Below are positions 38,842-49,761 of a stretch of DNA of 64,000 nucleotides, piece after piece. Below the pieces are notes generated by a model. That model did no database searches. It was not told the DNA's origin and saw only the letters and a program-made list of their open reading frames with translations. The position numbers were made by a program, and so were the translations under genes. Source of the DNA: Pleomorphomonas sp. T1.2MG-36 (lineage in GTDB: Bacteria > Pseudomonadota > Alphaproteobacteria > Rhizobiales > Pleomorphomonadaceae); assembly GCF_950100655.1 (NCBI RefSeq), contig NZ_CATNLY010000001.1, positions 1,136,905 through 1,200,904 of the forward strand, written 5' to 3'. Numbering within the stretch: the stretch's first letter is position 1; the number at the start of each line of letters is the position of its first letter.

Positions 38842-40053
38842 CTACGCCGGCGCCAGTTCGCCCCGCTGCCGTGTCGGGAACGGCCGGAAGCTCAGGAGGA
38901 TCAGGGCGGCGACGACGCCCATGCCGCAGGAGGCGACATACATCAGCGCGTAGCCGTCGAACCGGTCGTAGATCATGCCGCCGACCAGCGGGCCGGTGGA
39001 CATGCCGAGGCTGCCGGCCATGGCGGTGCCGCCCATGATGGTGCCCATCATCCTCAGCGGGAAGTTCTCGCGGATGATCACCGCGTAGAGCGGCATGGTA
39101 CCGGCGTAGATGAAGCCGACGACCATGGCCACCGCGTAGAAGCCGCCGAGCTGGTTGACGAAGCTGTAGGACAGCACGCCGAAGGCCTGGGCCAGCAACC
39201 CGAGCACGAGGATGCGCTGAGCGCCGAACCGGTCGCCGGCAAGGCCGAAGCCGATGCGGCCGAACATGCCGGCGAAGCCCTCGACGCTGTAGATCGACAC
39301 GGCGGCGATCATCGGGATGCCGCAGGTGACGGCATAGCTCACCGTGTGGAAGATCGGGCCGGAGTGGGTGGCGCAGCAGAAGAAGTTGGCCAGCATCAGC
39401 GTGATGAACTGCGGCGACAGCACCGCCTCGCGCACCGTCATGGCCGACTGCGGTTCGCTTCCCATCATCTCGGGGTGGCCGCCCTCCAGCGCCGGCGGCC
39501 GGCGCACCAGAAGCGAGGCGGGGATCATCAGCGCGGCGGCGATGCCGGCGATGATCAGCATGGCGGAGCGCCAGTCGTGGACGGTGACGAGCCAGGCGGC
39601 GAATGGCGCCATGGTGAGCGGCGCCATGCCCATGCCGGCCGAGACGAGCGACACCGCAAGGCCGCGCTGGGTGTCGAACCAACCGGTGACGCAGGCCATC
39701 ATCGGCGCGAAGACGGCGGCGGTGGCCGCCCCGACCAGCAGCCCGAAGGTGAGCTGGAACTCGATGAGCGATGTCGCCCGGCTGGCGAGCGCCAGGGTGA
39801 GCGCCAGCACCAGCGAACCGGCGAGCACGACGGGCCGCGGCCCGAAGCGGTCGGACAGGCCGCCCCACGCCATGGAGGCCACCGCCATGGCGAGGAAGCC
39901 GATGGTCATGGCCGTGGAGATGCCGGTGACCGACCAGCCGGTCTCCTGCGCCATCGGCTGCAGGAAGACGGGCAGCGAGAACATGGCGCCGGCAGCGACG
40001 CAGCCGAGGAGGCCACCCGTCGCGACGATCACCCAACGGTAGGAATGGTTCAT
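38842..40053 (-). CDS. MFS transporter
   Basis: Twelve-helix major facilitator of 403 residues: GVLLG-like first helix, SVTGISTAMTIGFLAMAVASMAWGGLSDRFGPRPVV (the loop 2-3 MFS signature DRFGPR), WFDTQRGLAVSLVSAGMGMAP, and the repeat in the second half GRIGFGLAGDRFGAQRIL. This pattern resembles the monocarboxylate/oxalate-formate-like branch. The VOC gene lies 39 bases upstream in the same direction, under the MarR-type operator region. Confidence 0.87.
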   Translation of the reverse strand: MNHSYRWVIVATGGLLGCVAAGAMFSLPVFLQPMAQETGWSVTGISTAMTIGFLAMAVASMAWGGLSDRFGPRPVVLAGSLVLALTLALASRATSLIEFQLTFGLLVGAATAAVFAPMMACVTGWFDTQRGLAVSLVSAGMGMAPLTMAPFAAWLVTVHDWRSAMLIIAGIAAALMIPASLLVRRPPALEGGHPEMMGSEPQSAMTVREAVLSPQFITLMLANFFCCATHSGPIFHTVSYAVTCGIPMIAAVSIYSVEGFAGMFGRIGFGLAGDRFGAQRILVLGLLAQAFGVLSYSFVNQLGGFYAVAMVVGFIYAGTMPLYAVIIRENFPLRMMGTIMGGTAMAGSLGMSTGPLVGGMIYDRFDGYALMYVASCGMGVVAALILLSFRPFPTRQRGELAPA

Positions 40054-40092
40054 GGCCCTGCCCCCGACCTTCTCCTGGCGGCTTCGGTGAGA

Positions 40093-40539
40093 TCAGCCCT
40101 GTTGCGGCGCCCCGTCGGCCGATGGAATGACGTTGATCATCCAGGGTATGCCGAACTTGTCGATCAGCGACCCGAACCCCGGCGACCAGAAGGTTTCCTC
40201 GAACGGCATTCCCACCGCGCCCCCTTCGGACAACGCGTCGAACCAGCGCCGCCCCTCGGCCTTGTCATGGGTGTGCAGAGCCACATCGAAACCGTTCTTC
40301 GGCTTGTCGATGTTCTTGGCCCACTGGACATCCATGTCGGCGCCCATCAGCGCCTGATCGCCGACCTCCAGCCAGCAATGCATCAGCCAAGTCTTGTACT
40401 TGTCGTCGGTGATCGGCATGTCGGGCGGGCCGTCGCCATAGGGAAAGGCGGCGGTGATCTTGCCGCCGAGCACCTTGGCATAGAATTCGAACGCCTCGCG
40501 GCATCGTCCCTGGAAACTCAGGCTGGTCACGATCTTCAT
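40093..40539 (-). CDS. VOC family protein, PhnB-like
   Basis: A 148-residue protein of the PhnB/3-demethylubiquinone-methyltransferase-like VOC group: SLSFQGRCREAFEFYAKVLGGKITAAFPYG, LMHCWLEVGDQALMGADM, SEGGAVGMPFEETFWSPGFGSLIDKFGIPWMIN. Known members are mostly of undefined function. First gene of a VOC-MFS unit, divergent from marR-type regulator. Confidence 0.88.
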   Translation of the reverse strand: MKIVTSLSFQGRCREAFEFYAKVLGGKITAAFPYGDGPPDMPITDDKYKTWLMHCWLEVGDQALMGADMDVQWAKNIDKPKNGFDVALHTHDKAEGRRWFDALSEGGAVGMPFEETFWSPGFGSLIDKFGIPWMINVIPSADGAPQQG

Positions 40540-40665
40540 GGGTCCCCTCCTCTATCGCTGAAAGACGGAAAGCTGCCCCCAGATTTGCTGAACCTACGCT
40601 GGCGAGCGCGAAAATGTGCCGGACGGACCGATGCCGCCGTGCTCTTCCACCGGCGCTTGCAGAGG

Positions 40666-40706
40666 TCGATATCGATTGACGCCCGTTCACATAGGTTGAT
40701 ATCAAC
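40666..40706. promoter_or_regulatory. two palindromic MarR-type operators
   Basis: In the divergent region between the VOC and MarR genes, the perfect palindromes TCGATATCGA (40666-40675) and GTTGATATCAAC (40695-40706) share a GATATC core and have centres exactly 30 bp apart, three helical turns. The second lies 29 bases before the MarR start codon. Likely autoregulation and control of VOC-MFS. Confidence 0.72.
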
Positions 40707-40735
40707 GTAAAAGAAGGATCGAGTCAATCACTCAA

Positions 40736-41206
40736 ATGCAAACGCCTGTCAATCCCAGCTTCCAGACGACGATTCTGGTGCGCGACACCTGCCTGTGCCT
40801 GCATGCGCAACGGGCCGCGCGGGCACTCGCCCGCCGGTTCGACGTGGCGCTGAAGCCCGTGGGCATCACCAGCGGCCAGTTCTCGCTCCTCATGTCGCTC
40901 AACCGCCCGCATCCCCCCAAGGTCGGCAGCGTGGCGACGCTGCTCGCCATGGACCGGACGACGCTCACCGCCAATCTCAAGCCGCTGGAGCGACGCGGCC
41001 TCATTGAGACGGAAGCCGACCCGACGGACAGGCGAGCCCGCCTGCTGCGCCTAACCCCGGCCGGCCGCGCCGTCCTCGTCAGCGCCGTGCCGATCTGGAA
41101 GGCCGTTCACGCCGAGATCGAGACGGGGCTGGCCGATCCCCATCGGCTGCGCGCCGAACTGATGGTGCTTTCGCAGCCCGACGGCCAGGATGGCAACGCC
41201 GGGTGA
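40736..41206 (+). CDS. MarR family transcriptional regulator
   Basis: Winged-helix regulator of 156 residues: ITSGQFSLLMSLNRPHPPKVGSVATLLAMDRTTLTANLKPLERRGLIETEADPTDRRARLLRLTPAGRAVL spans recognition helix and wing, including the DxRxR wing motif (DPTDRRAR). The N-terminal half carries two cysteines close together (CLCLH), which could sense oxidants or electrophiles as in OhrR-like proteins. Divergent from the VOC-MFS pair. Confidence 0.9.
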   Translation: MQTPVNPSFQTTILVRDTCLCLHAQRAARALARRFDVALKPVGITSGQFSLLMSLNRPHPPKVGSVATLLAMDRTTLTANLKPLERRGLIETEADPTDRRARLLRLTPAGRAVLVSAVPIWKAVHAEIETGLADPHRLRAELMVLSQPDGQDGNAG

Positions 41207-41236
41207 CCAAGCTTCGGAGAGGCGGCCGCCCGGTCG

Positions 41237-44200
41237 TCAACTGGCGCCCAGAAGGGTCTTCATGCGCCGCGACAGCCCGTCGACCGCGCTATAGACCACC
41301 GGAACGATCACGAGGCTCAGCAGCGTCGACAGCGTCAGCCCACCGATGACGACGAGCCCCATCGGTCGGCGGAAGCTGGGATCGCCGCCCGACAGGCCGA
41401 GCACCACCGGCACCATGCCGCCGATCATGGCCAGCGTCGTCATCACCACCGGCCGCGCCCGCTTGTGGCAGGCGTCGAGCAGGGCCTCAAGCCGCCCCCT
41501 CCCGGCGAGCTGCGCCGCGGCGGCATATTCGACGATCAGGATCGAGTTCTTGGTGACGATGCCCACCAGCATCAGCATGCCGATGGCGGTTGCCATGGAG
41601 AAGCTGGTGCCTGTGACGACCAGCGGCAGCAGGGCGCCCCCAAGCGACAGCGGGATGGCCGCGAGGATGGTGAACGGCTGCAGGAAGTCGTGGAACAGCA
41701 GCACCAGCGCACCATAGATGCAGAGGACGCCGACGACGAAAGCGAACAGGAAGCCGGAAAACATGCTGTTCATCCGTTCCACGTCACCCTCGTCGACCAG
41801 TCGAACGCCGGACGGCAGGACGCGCACCGATGGCAGCGCCTTCACATCTTCCATAACGGCGCCGATGCTGCGGCCGTTGAGCTCGGCGCTGATCGTCACG
41901 TTGCGCTCACGATCGAGACGGGTGATCGCCACCGGCCCGGTGCGCATCGAGAGCGTTGCCACCGTGCCGAGATCGACGCTGCCGTTCGCACCGCCGACCC
42001 GCAGCGTGGCGAGTGTTTCCGGGCTTTCCACCAAGCTTTCGGGGAGACGGATGCGGATCGGCAGTTGCCGTTCGCCAAGGTCGAGCTTGGGCAGGTTGGC
42101 GGCGTAATCGCCGGTCGAGGCGATGCGCACCGCCTGGGCGATGGCGACCGGCGTCACGCCAAGCGCGTCGGCACGGGCGAGATCCGGTACCACGGCAAGT
42201 TCCGGCGCCTCCAGCGCCGCCGACGACGTCACCGCGCCGAGGCCGGGGATCGTCCGCATGTCGGTCTCAAGCGCCGAAGCGGCACGGTAGAGGGTCGCCG
42301 CGTCGTTGCCGGCCAGCACCACGTCGAGCTTGACCCCGTCGGCGCTGCCGCCGACCGCCACGCGGACGCCCGGCAAGGCGGAGAGCGCCTGACGGATATC
42401 CTGCTCGATCGTCTGTTGCGAACGTGGCCGTGTCCCATAGGGCGTCAGGTCGACCGTGAACAGCGCCGAGGTGACGTCGGCATTGGCCACGGCGTCAGGT
42501 CCGGCGCCGGCCACCGAACCGGTGCCGACCCGCGTCAGCACCGAACGGACGTTGGGCACGCGACCGATCAAAGCCGCCGCCTCGCGCGCCACCTTGTCGG
42601 TGGCGGCAAGCGTGCTGCCCGGCTGCAACGTCACCTGAACGCTGGTCTGGGCAATGTCGGACGCCGGCACGAAGGCGGTATCGAGCAGCGGCACCAGCGC
42701 GAAGGAGGCGGCGACGGACAGGAGGGCGGCAGCGAGCGTCGTCTTGCGATAGCGGAGGCAGCCGCGCAGGAAGCGCATGTAGGCCCGCATGATCGGACCA
42801 TCCCTCCCCTCCTCGCGTCTGGCCTTGGGCTTCAGCACGTTCGCCGCCAGCATCGGCGTCAGGAGGCGCGCCACCAACAGCGATGCCAGCACCGCCGCCG
42901 AGGCGGTGATGCCGAACTGACGAAAGATCAGGCCGGGGATATCGCCGATGAAGGCAGTGGGCAGGAACACGGCGACCAGCGTCAGCGTGGTGGCGACCAC
43001 CGCGAGGCCGATCTCCTGCGTCGCGGCGACGGTCGCCTCGCGCGGCGTGCCGCCGGCCCGAAGGTGCCGTTCGATGTTCTCCACCTCGACGATGGCGTCG
43101 TCGACCAGCACGCCGATCACCAGCGACAGCGCCAACAGCGACACCGTGTTGAGGCTGAAGCCGAACCATTCCATCACCATGAAGGTCGGCACCAGCGCCA
43201 GCGGCAGCGCCGCCGCCGCGACGATGGTGGCCCGCAGCGAGCCGAGGAAGGCGAACACCACCAGCACGGCCAGCGCGATGCCCTCGTAGAGCATGTGCAT
43301 CGACGCCTCGTAGTCGCTCTCGGTGGCGCTCACCGTGGTCGTCGCCTCGGCAAGCCGCACCTCGGGACGAGCCTCTGACAGCCGGGCCACGGCGGCGCGC
43401 ACGCCATCGGCGACGTCGATGTCCGAGTATCCGTTGGAGCGCTTGATCTCCACCGCGATCGCCGGGGCATCGTTGTGGTAGGCGAGACTGATGCGGTCGG
43501 CGTGGCCGTCCTCGACGGTGGCCACCTCCGACAGCGGAACCGAGGCGCCGTCGATCAGCGGCAGCGGCAGCTTGCCGAGGGCATCGAGGGTTGCCGCCGC
43601 CGCTTGCAGGCGGATGGTGCTCTTGCCGAGCGTCGTCTCGACGTGGCCGCCGGAGGCGTCGAACTGAGCGGCACGAAGGCGGTCGGCCACATCGACGACG
43701 GTCAAACCAAAGGCGGCGAGCCGGTCCGGGTCGACGGTCACCGTCACCTCGCGGTCGACGCCGCCGGTGCGGGCGATATCGCCGACGCCGGGCACCGCCC
43801 GCAGGGCGCGATTGAGGTCGTTGTCGACGAACCAGGAGAGCGCCACCTCGTCGAGCGCGTCGGACGTGGCGGTATAGGCGATCAGCGTCGTGTCCTGGAC
43901 GGCCTGCCGCGAAATGCTCGGCGCTTCCATGTCGGCGGGCAGGTCGGCCCTGACGCTGTCGACGGCGTTGCGCACCTCGTTGAGCGCCGCCTCCGGGTCC
44001 TTGTCGATCTGGAACTCGACAATGATGGAGGCGTGGCCGTCGTCGATGCGGGTGGTGATGTGGTTGAGCTTGCCCAGCGTCGCCACCTTGTCCTCGATCT
44101 TGCGAACGGCGTCGGTCTCGAGCTGGTCGGGCGCCGCGCCGTCAAGCCGGCAGTCGATGAACACCAGCGGCAGGTCGAGGTCGGGAAAGCTCTGCACGCC

Positions 44201-44296
44201 GAGCCGCGAGAAAGAGATGAGACCGCCGACGAGCAGCAGCACGAACAACAGCAGCACCGGCACGGGGTTGCGGACGGCCCAGGCAGAAACGTTCAT
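41237..44296 (-). CDS. RND efflux pump permease (AcrB-like)
   Basis: Proton-driven inner membrane efflux pump of 1019 residues with twelve membrane helices and two large periplasmic loops. Recognised by SFSRLGVQSFPDLDLP near the N-terminus, the proton-relay aspartates in VIGVLVDDAIVEVENIERH, PTAFIGDIPGLIFRQFGITASAAVLASLLVARLLTPMLA, and SMATAIGMLMLVGIVTKNSILIVEY in the second half. ATG at 44296 overlaps the adaptor gene stop (ATGA). No TolC-type outer membrane gene follows. Confidence 0.93.
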   Translation of the reverse strand: MNVSAWAVRNPVPVLLLFVLLLVGGLISFSRLGVQSFPDLDLPLVFIDCRLDGAAPDQLETDAVRKIEDKVATLGKLNHITTRIDDGHASIIVEFQIDKDPEAALNEVRNAVDSVRADLPADMEAPSISRQAVQDTTLIAYTATSDALDEVALSWFVDNDLNRALRAVPGVGDIARTGGVDREVTVTVDPDRLAAFGLTVVDVADRLRAAQFDASGGHVETTLGKSTIRLQAAAATLDALGKLPLPLIDGASVPLSEVATVEDGHADRISLAYHNDAPAIAVEIKRSNGYSDIDVADGVRAAVARLSEARPEVRLAEATTTVSATESDYEASMHMLYEGIALAVLVVFAFLGSLRATIVAAAALPLALVPTFMVMEWFGFSLNTVSLLALSLVIGVLVDDAIVEVENIERHLRAGGTPREATVAATQEIGLAVVATTLTLVAVFLPTAFIGDIPGLIFRQFGITASAAVLASLLVARLLTPMLAANVLKPKARREEGRDGPIMRAYMRFLRGCLRYRKTTLAAALLSVAASFALVPLLDTAFVPASDIAQTSVQVTLQPGSTLAATDKVAREAAALIGRVPNVRSVLTRVGTGSVAGAGPDAVANADVTSALFTVDLTPYGTRPRSQQTIEQDIRQALSALPGVRVAVGGSADGVKLDVVLAGNDAATLYRAASALETDMRTIPGLGAVTSSAALEAPELAVVPDLARADALGVTPVAIAQAVRIASTGDYAANLPKLDLGERQLPIRIRLPESLVESPETLATLRVGGANGSVDLGTVATLSMRTGPVAITRLDRERNVTISAELNGRSIGAVMEDVKALPSVRVLPSGVRLVDEGDVERMNSMFSGFLFAFVVGVLCIYGALVLLFHDFLQPFTILAAIPLSLGGALLPLVVTGTSFSMATAIGMLMLVGIVTKNSILIVEYAAAAQLAGRGRLEALLDACHKRARPVVMTTLAMIGGMVPVVLGLSGGDPSFRRPMGLVVIGGLTLSTLLSLVIVPVVYSAVDGLSRRMKTLLGAS

Positions 44297-45381
44297 GGCG
44301 TCACCTCGTCGCTGGCAAGGGCGACGGCGGCGCCGTCGAACAGGAAGGCGACGCCGCTTTCGGCCACCGCCACCTCCGGCGAAAGGCCGGAGACAATGGC
44401 GATCCGCCCGCCGCGCCTCGCACCGGTGACGATGGCGAGCCGCTTCACCCTGCCCTCGGGCTCGACCGCGAACACGAAGCTGCCGCCGTCCTTCAGCAGC
44501 ACCGCGCTCTCGGGCAGGGTCAGCACCTGCCGCTCGCCGGTATCGACATGCCCCGAGACATAACCGCCCGGCCGAAGTTCTCCGGTAGCCGGCAGATCGA
44601 CGTAGACTGTCGCCCGCCCCGAGGCGGCATTCAGCGTCGGCCCCACCAGACGGACGATGCCGACCGACAGGTCCTTGCCATGCTCCGTCAGCGTCGCCGT
44701 CATACCCGGATTGAGAGTGGTCGCGATGTCGGCCGCCACTTCCGCCCGCCATTCGACGCGGTTCTGGCGGACCAGGCGATAGAGTTCGGTACCGGCGGAC
44801 GCGACCGCGCCGAGCGTGGCCGGCCGCGCGGAAATGACGCCATCGTCGGGCGCGCGCAGGATCGCCTTGTCGAGGCGCAGCCGGCGCGTTTCAAGCTCCG
44901 CCTCGGCGGCGGCAAGGTTGGCGGCCGCGACCCGCTCGGCGATCCGGGCCGCTTCCAGCTCGCGCTTCGACTGGCCGCCGCTCGGCCCGAGAAGCTCGGC
45001 GCGGCGGGCATCCGACTGGGCGAGTTCGGAGGTGGCACGGGCGCTGTCGACCGCAGCCTCGCCGGCCGCGATCGCCGCCTTGAGCTGATCGTCGGCGAGG
45101 CGGGCCACCACCTCGCCCGTCCTGACGCGATCGCCGACGTCGACGGCAAGCTCCGCGATCCGATAGTCGCCGATCTCGGTGGCGATCGACGCTTCGCTCC
45201 AGGCAGCAACCCAGCCGCTGGCGGCAATGCTGTCCGTCCATGTCTGCCGCTCGGCGTGGATCGGCCGCACGGTGAGCACGGCGCGAACCGGCGGATCGGC
45301 GGCTTCGGCCCTGGAGAGGTTGACGGCGATGAGGGCGACGGCGAGCGTCAGCAGGGTGATCGAGCGTTTCATGAAAGTCAC
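44293..45381 (-). CDS. RND efflux periplasmic adaptor (HlyD/MFP family)
   Basis: Membrane fusion protein of 362 residues with a signal peptide (SITLLTLAVALIAVNLSRAEA), a lipoyl-like module (SIATEIGDYRIAELAVDVGDRVRTGEVVARL), a helical hairpin (residues about 100-165) and a beta-barrel plus proximal domain (GGYVSGHVDTGERQVLTLPESAVL). It pairs with the RND permease it overlaps by four bases. Starts three bases after the MFS gene; MTFMKRS or the inner MKRS are both possible starts. Confidence 0.92.
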   Translation of the reverse strand: MTFMKRSITLLTLAVALIAVNLSRAEAADPPVRAVLTVRPIHAERQTWTDSIAASGWVAAWSEASIATEIGDYRIAELAVDVGDRVRTGEVVARLADDQLKAAIAAGEAAVDSARATSELAQSDARRAELLGPSGGQSKRELEAARIAERVAAANLAAAEAELETRRLRLDKAILRAPDDGVISARPATLGAVASAGTELYRLVRQNRVEWRAEVAADIATTLNPGMTATLTEHGKDLSVGIVRLVGPTLNAASGRATVYVDLPATGELRPGGYVSGHVDTGERQVLTLPESAVLLKDGGSFVFAVEPEGRVKRLAIVTGARRGGRIAIVSGLSPEVAVAESGVAFLFDGAAVALASDEVTP

Positions 45382-45384
45382 CGT

Positions 45385-46794
45385 TCAGTGCGCCAGCTCG
45401 GCCGGGGCGGCCTTTGGCATCAACAGGGTGAGCGGCAGGCTGAGGAGGATCGCCGCACCGGCGATGGCAAGGCAGAGCAGCAGCGCGCCGTTGCCCGTGA
45501 GGCGCGAAACCTCGCCGAGGTAGGCCGAGCTCATGACCGCCATGCCGGTGCTGGCCGCCAACTGCTGGGCGGCGCTGAGCGAACCGCTGGCGCTGCCGGC
45601 TTCCTCGGCCGATATGTCGCCAAGCGCGATGTCGTAGATGGTGCCGAAGCAGCTGCCCATGCCCAGGCCGAGCACGAACAGCGCTCCGGCGAGGAAGGAG
45701 ACGGTGCGACCGCCGTCAACGCCGATGACCAGCGCCAGCAGCACGGCGCCGAGAAGCGTCACCCCGAGGCCGACGACCACCAGCTTGCGGCCGAGGCGAG
45801 GGATCAGCGCCATGCCGGCCACCGAGGCGACGATGATGCCGAGGGTCATCGGCAACATGCGCAGCGCCGCCCCCGATGGCGACACGTCGAGCGTGCCTTG
45901 CAGGAACAGCGAGATGATGAAGACGAGACCGTTCACCGTGGCGAAGAAGGCAAAACCGACGACGAGGCCGGAGACGAAGCCCCGGCTTCGGAACAGCGAG
46001 GCAAGGATGATCGGCGCCTCGGCCGTCACCTGCCGCCGGGCGAAGGCGGCAAACAGCACGAGCGAGGCGAAAAGCGCCGCCCCCGCCGCGCCGATCCAGC
46101 CCGCCTCTGCGCCGTCGATCAGGCCGTAGATCGCCGCGAGCATGGCAAGGCCGAGCAGCAGGGAACCCGGGCCATCGAGCCGGACATCCGGCCGCGCCGG
46201 CACCTTGGGCAGCACCCACGCGGCGATGGGCAGGCCAATGAGGCCGATGACAATGTTGATCAGGAACATCGGCCGCCAGCCGAGGTCGGCAATGTCGGCG
46301 TCGATGATCAGGCCACCGATCAGTGGCCCGGCCATCGCCGACAGCCCGAGCACCGGGCCGAAGGCGCTGAAGGCGAGGCCGAGCTCGGCGCGGGAGAAGG
46401 TGGAGGTCAGGATCGCCATGCCCTGCGGGATCAGCAGCGCCCCGAAGGCGCCCTGGGCGAAGCGGGCGGCGATCAGCATGGCCGGGTTCACCGACAGGCC
46501 GCAGGCGAGCGAGGACAGCGTGAAGCCGGCCATGCCGATCAGGAACAGCCGCCGCTGGCCGAAGCGGTCGCCGAGCCGGCCGCCCAAAACGAGAAACACG
46601 CCGAGCGCCAGCGCATAGGCGGTGCCGAGCCAGCTGATGAAGCCGGCGCCGCCGCCGAGGTCGCGGGCGATGGCCGGTGCGGCGATGCTGGTCAGCGTGC
46701 CGTCGACGAGATCGAGAACGTCGGCCATCAGCACGACGGCCAGAACGGCGATCAGGCTCGGCCGGACAGCCTGGGATGGGGAGAGAGAAGACAA
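45385..46794 (-). CDS. DHA2-type MFS drug transporter (EmrB/QacA-like)
   Basis: Fourteen-helix multidrug transporter of 469 residues: VLDLVDGTLTSIAAPAIARDLG (helix 1 motif with acidic residue), WLGTAYALALGVFLVLGGRLGDRFGQRRLFLIGM, and RFAQGAFGALLIPQGMAILTSTF. It is the first structural gene in the TetR-controlled operon and directly precedes the HlyD-type adaptor, which could serve it, the RND pump, or both. Confidence 0.9.
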   Translation of the reverse strand: MSSLSPSQAVRPSLIAVLAVVLMADVLDLVDGTLTSIAAPAIARDLGGGAGFISWLGTAYALALGVFLVLGGRLGDRFGQRRLFLIGMAGFTLSSLACGLSVNPAMLIAARFAQGAFGALLIPQGMAILTSTFSRAELGLAFSAFGPVLGLSAMAGPLIGGLIIDADIADLGWRPMFLINIVIGLIGLPIAAWVLPKVPARPDVRLDGPGSLLLGLAMLAAIYGLIDGAEAGWIGAAGAALFASLVLFAAFARRQVTAEAPIILASLFRSRGFVSGLVVGFAFFATVNGLVFIISLFLQGTLDVSPSGAALRMLPMTLGIIVASVAGMALIPRLGRKLVVVGLGVTLLGAVLLALVIGVDGGRTVSFLAGALFVLGLGMGSCFGTIYDIALGDISAEEAGSASGSLSAAQQLAASTGMAVMSSAYLGEVSRLTGNGALLLCLAIAGAAILLSLPLTLLMPKAAPAELAH

Positions 46795-46945
46795 GGGGAT
46801 AGCCTTTCCGCCGGCGCGGGGCGGCCGGCATCCAGAAAAACGGCAAGGAGCGGGTGTTCGCAGACGCGGGATGCGTCAGCGAGCCAAGGTCCGATGGGAG
46901 AGGAGGAACGCCGGCTTCAGCGGCCGGCGGTCGGGTTCGTTGCGA

Positions 46946-47683
46946 TCAGCTTCGTCGGAACGCCGGACTGCCGCCCGACGTCGGCGGCACCGCCGCCAGC
47001 ACGCCGTCGATCAGCACGTTGACGGCCCAGGTGAAGCGCTCGACGCCGTCGCCGCTGAACAGCAGCTTGGTGTCGATCGCGGCGAGGTTGGGATAGAGAG
47101 CGGGGTCCGCCGCCTCCATGGCATCGGCCGTGGCGGCGATCTTGCCCTCGTGCTGGTCGGAACTCTGCTCGGCGGCCGTGGCGGTGGCGAAATGCAGCAT
47201 CAGGTCGATGGCCCAGGCCGCCGAGGCGTCATGCACGCCGCCCCGCCGCAGCAGCTTCAGGAGAGCGTCGGCCATCCTGAGCGAGTTCGGCCCGTTCGAC
47301 CGGGCGAACAGCGACAGCCGGGCGATGGCCGGGTGGCTGTAAAGCCTCTCGGTATAGGTCATCAGCAGGCCGATGAGCTGTCCCCGCCAGTCCGCCGCGT
47401 CAAGCCTTCCGCCCGGCCGCTCGGCGGCGGCTTCCGGCACGCCCGCGATCAGCGCGTCCAGCAGTTGCGCGTGCAGGTCCTCGGTGTTGCGAACGTAGAC
47501 GTAGAGCGACGCCGGACCGGTATCGAGGCGGCCGGCAATCGCCCGCATGGTCACCTTCTCAAGCCCCTCCTCGTTGAGGATGTCGAGAGCGGCGGCAACT
47601 ATGCCCTCGCGGGTGAGCGCGGCCTTGGCAGGGCGCTCGCGGCGGGACGACGGACGAGCAACGGAAGACTGGTCTTGTTTCAT
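46946..47683 (-). CDS. TetR/AcrR family regulator of the efflux operon
   Basis: Repressor of 245 residues: basic leader, HTH region ALTREGIVAAALDILNEEGLEKVTMRAIAGRLDTGPASLYVYVRNTEDLHAQLLDAL, then a TetR_C-like ligand domain. The arrangement RLDTGPASLYVYV is typical of TetR regulators of DHA2 or RND pumps. It is first in the run TetR-MFS-HlyD-RND and has a perfect 18-bp palindrome 11 bases upstream of its start. Confidence 0.92.
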   Translation of the reverse strand: MKQDQSSVARPSSRRERPAKAALTREGIVAAALDILNEEGLEKVTMRAIAGRLDTGPASLYVYVRNTEDLHAQLLDALIAGVPEAAAERPGGRLDAADWRGQLIGLLMTYTERLYSHPAIARLSLFARSNGPNSLRMADALLKLLRRGGVHDASAAWAIDLMLHFATATAAEQSSDQHEGKIAATADAMEAADPALYPNLAAIDTKLLFSGDGVERFTWAVNVLIDGVLAAVPPTSGGSPAFRRS

Positions 47684-47693
47684 GTCTCTCTTA

Positions 47694-47711
47694 TAACGAA
47701 CATGTTCGTTA
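47694..47711. promoter_or_regulatory. TetR operator palindrome
   Basis: Perfect 18-bp palindrome TAACGAACATGTTCGTTA, with a further half-site AGTTCGTT at 47718-47725. Its position between the TetR start and ABC exporter copy 2 fits autorepression of the efflux operon. Confidence 0.85.
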
Positions 47712-47832
47712 CGATCAAGTTCGTTTTCAAACTCGACGACAGAAGCGGTCTCGCTCGCCTCATCACGACAAATTTCTCGGGATGTCGCCCTTTCTCCCTT
47801 GCTTACCCCTCGGAGACGGCCACATTCGGAGC

Positions 47833-49713
<1,881 letters not shown>

Positions 49714-49723
49714 GACGAAACAT

Positions 49724-49754
49724 GGGACGGCGAGCGCTCAAGCGCTCGCCCCCC
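49724..49754. terminator. bidirectional hairpin between ABC exporter copy 2 and multicopper oxidase
   Basis: Perfect 10-base arms GGCGAGCGCT and AGCGCTCGCC with a two-base spacer, flanked by TGGG and CCCA that extend the stem. Convergent genes end on either side (stop codons 11 and 12 bases away from the stem). Flanks are only mildly U-rich. Confidence 0.7.
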
Positions 49755-49761
49755 ATTTCTG

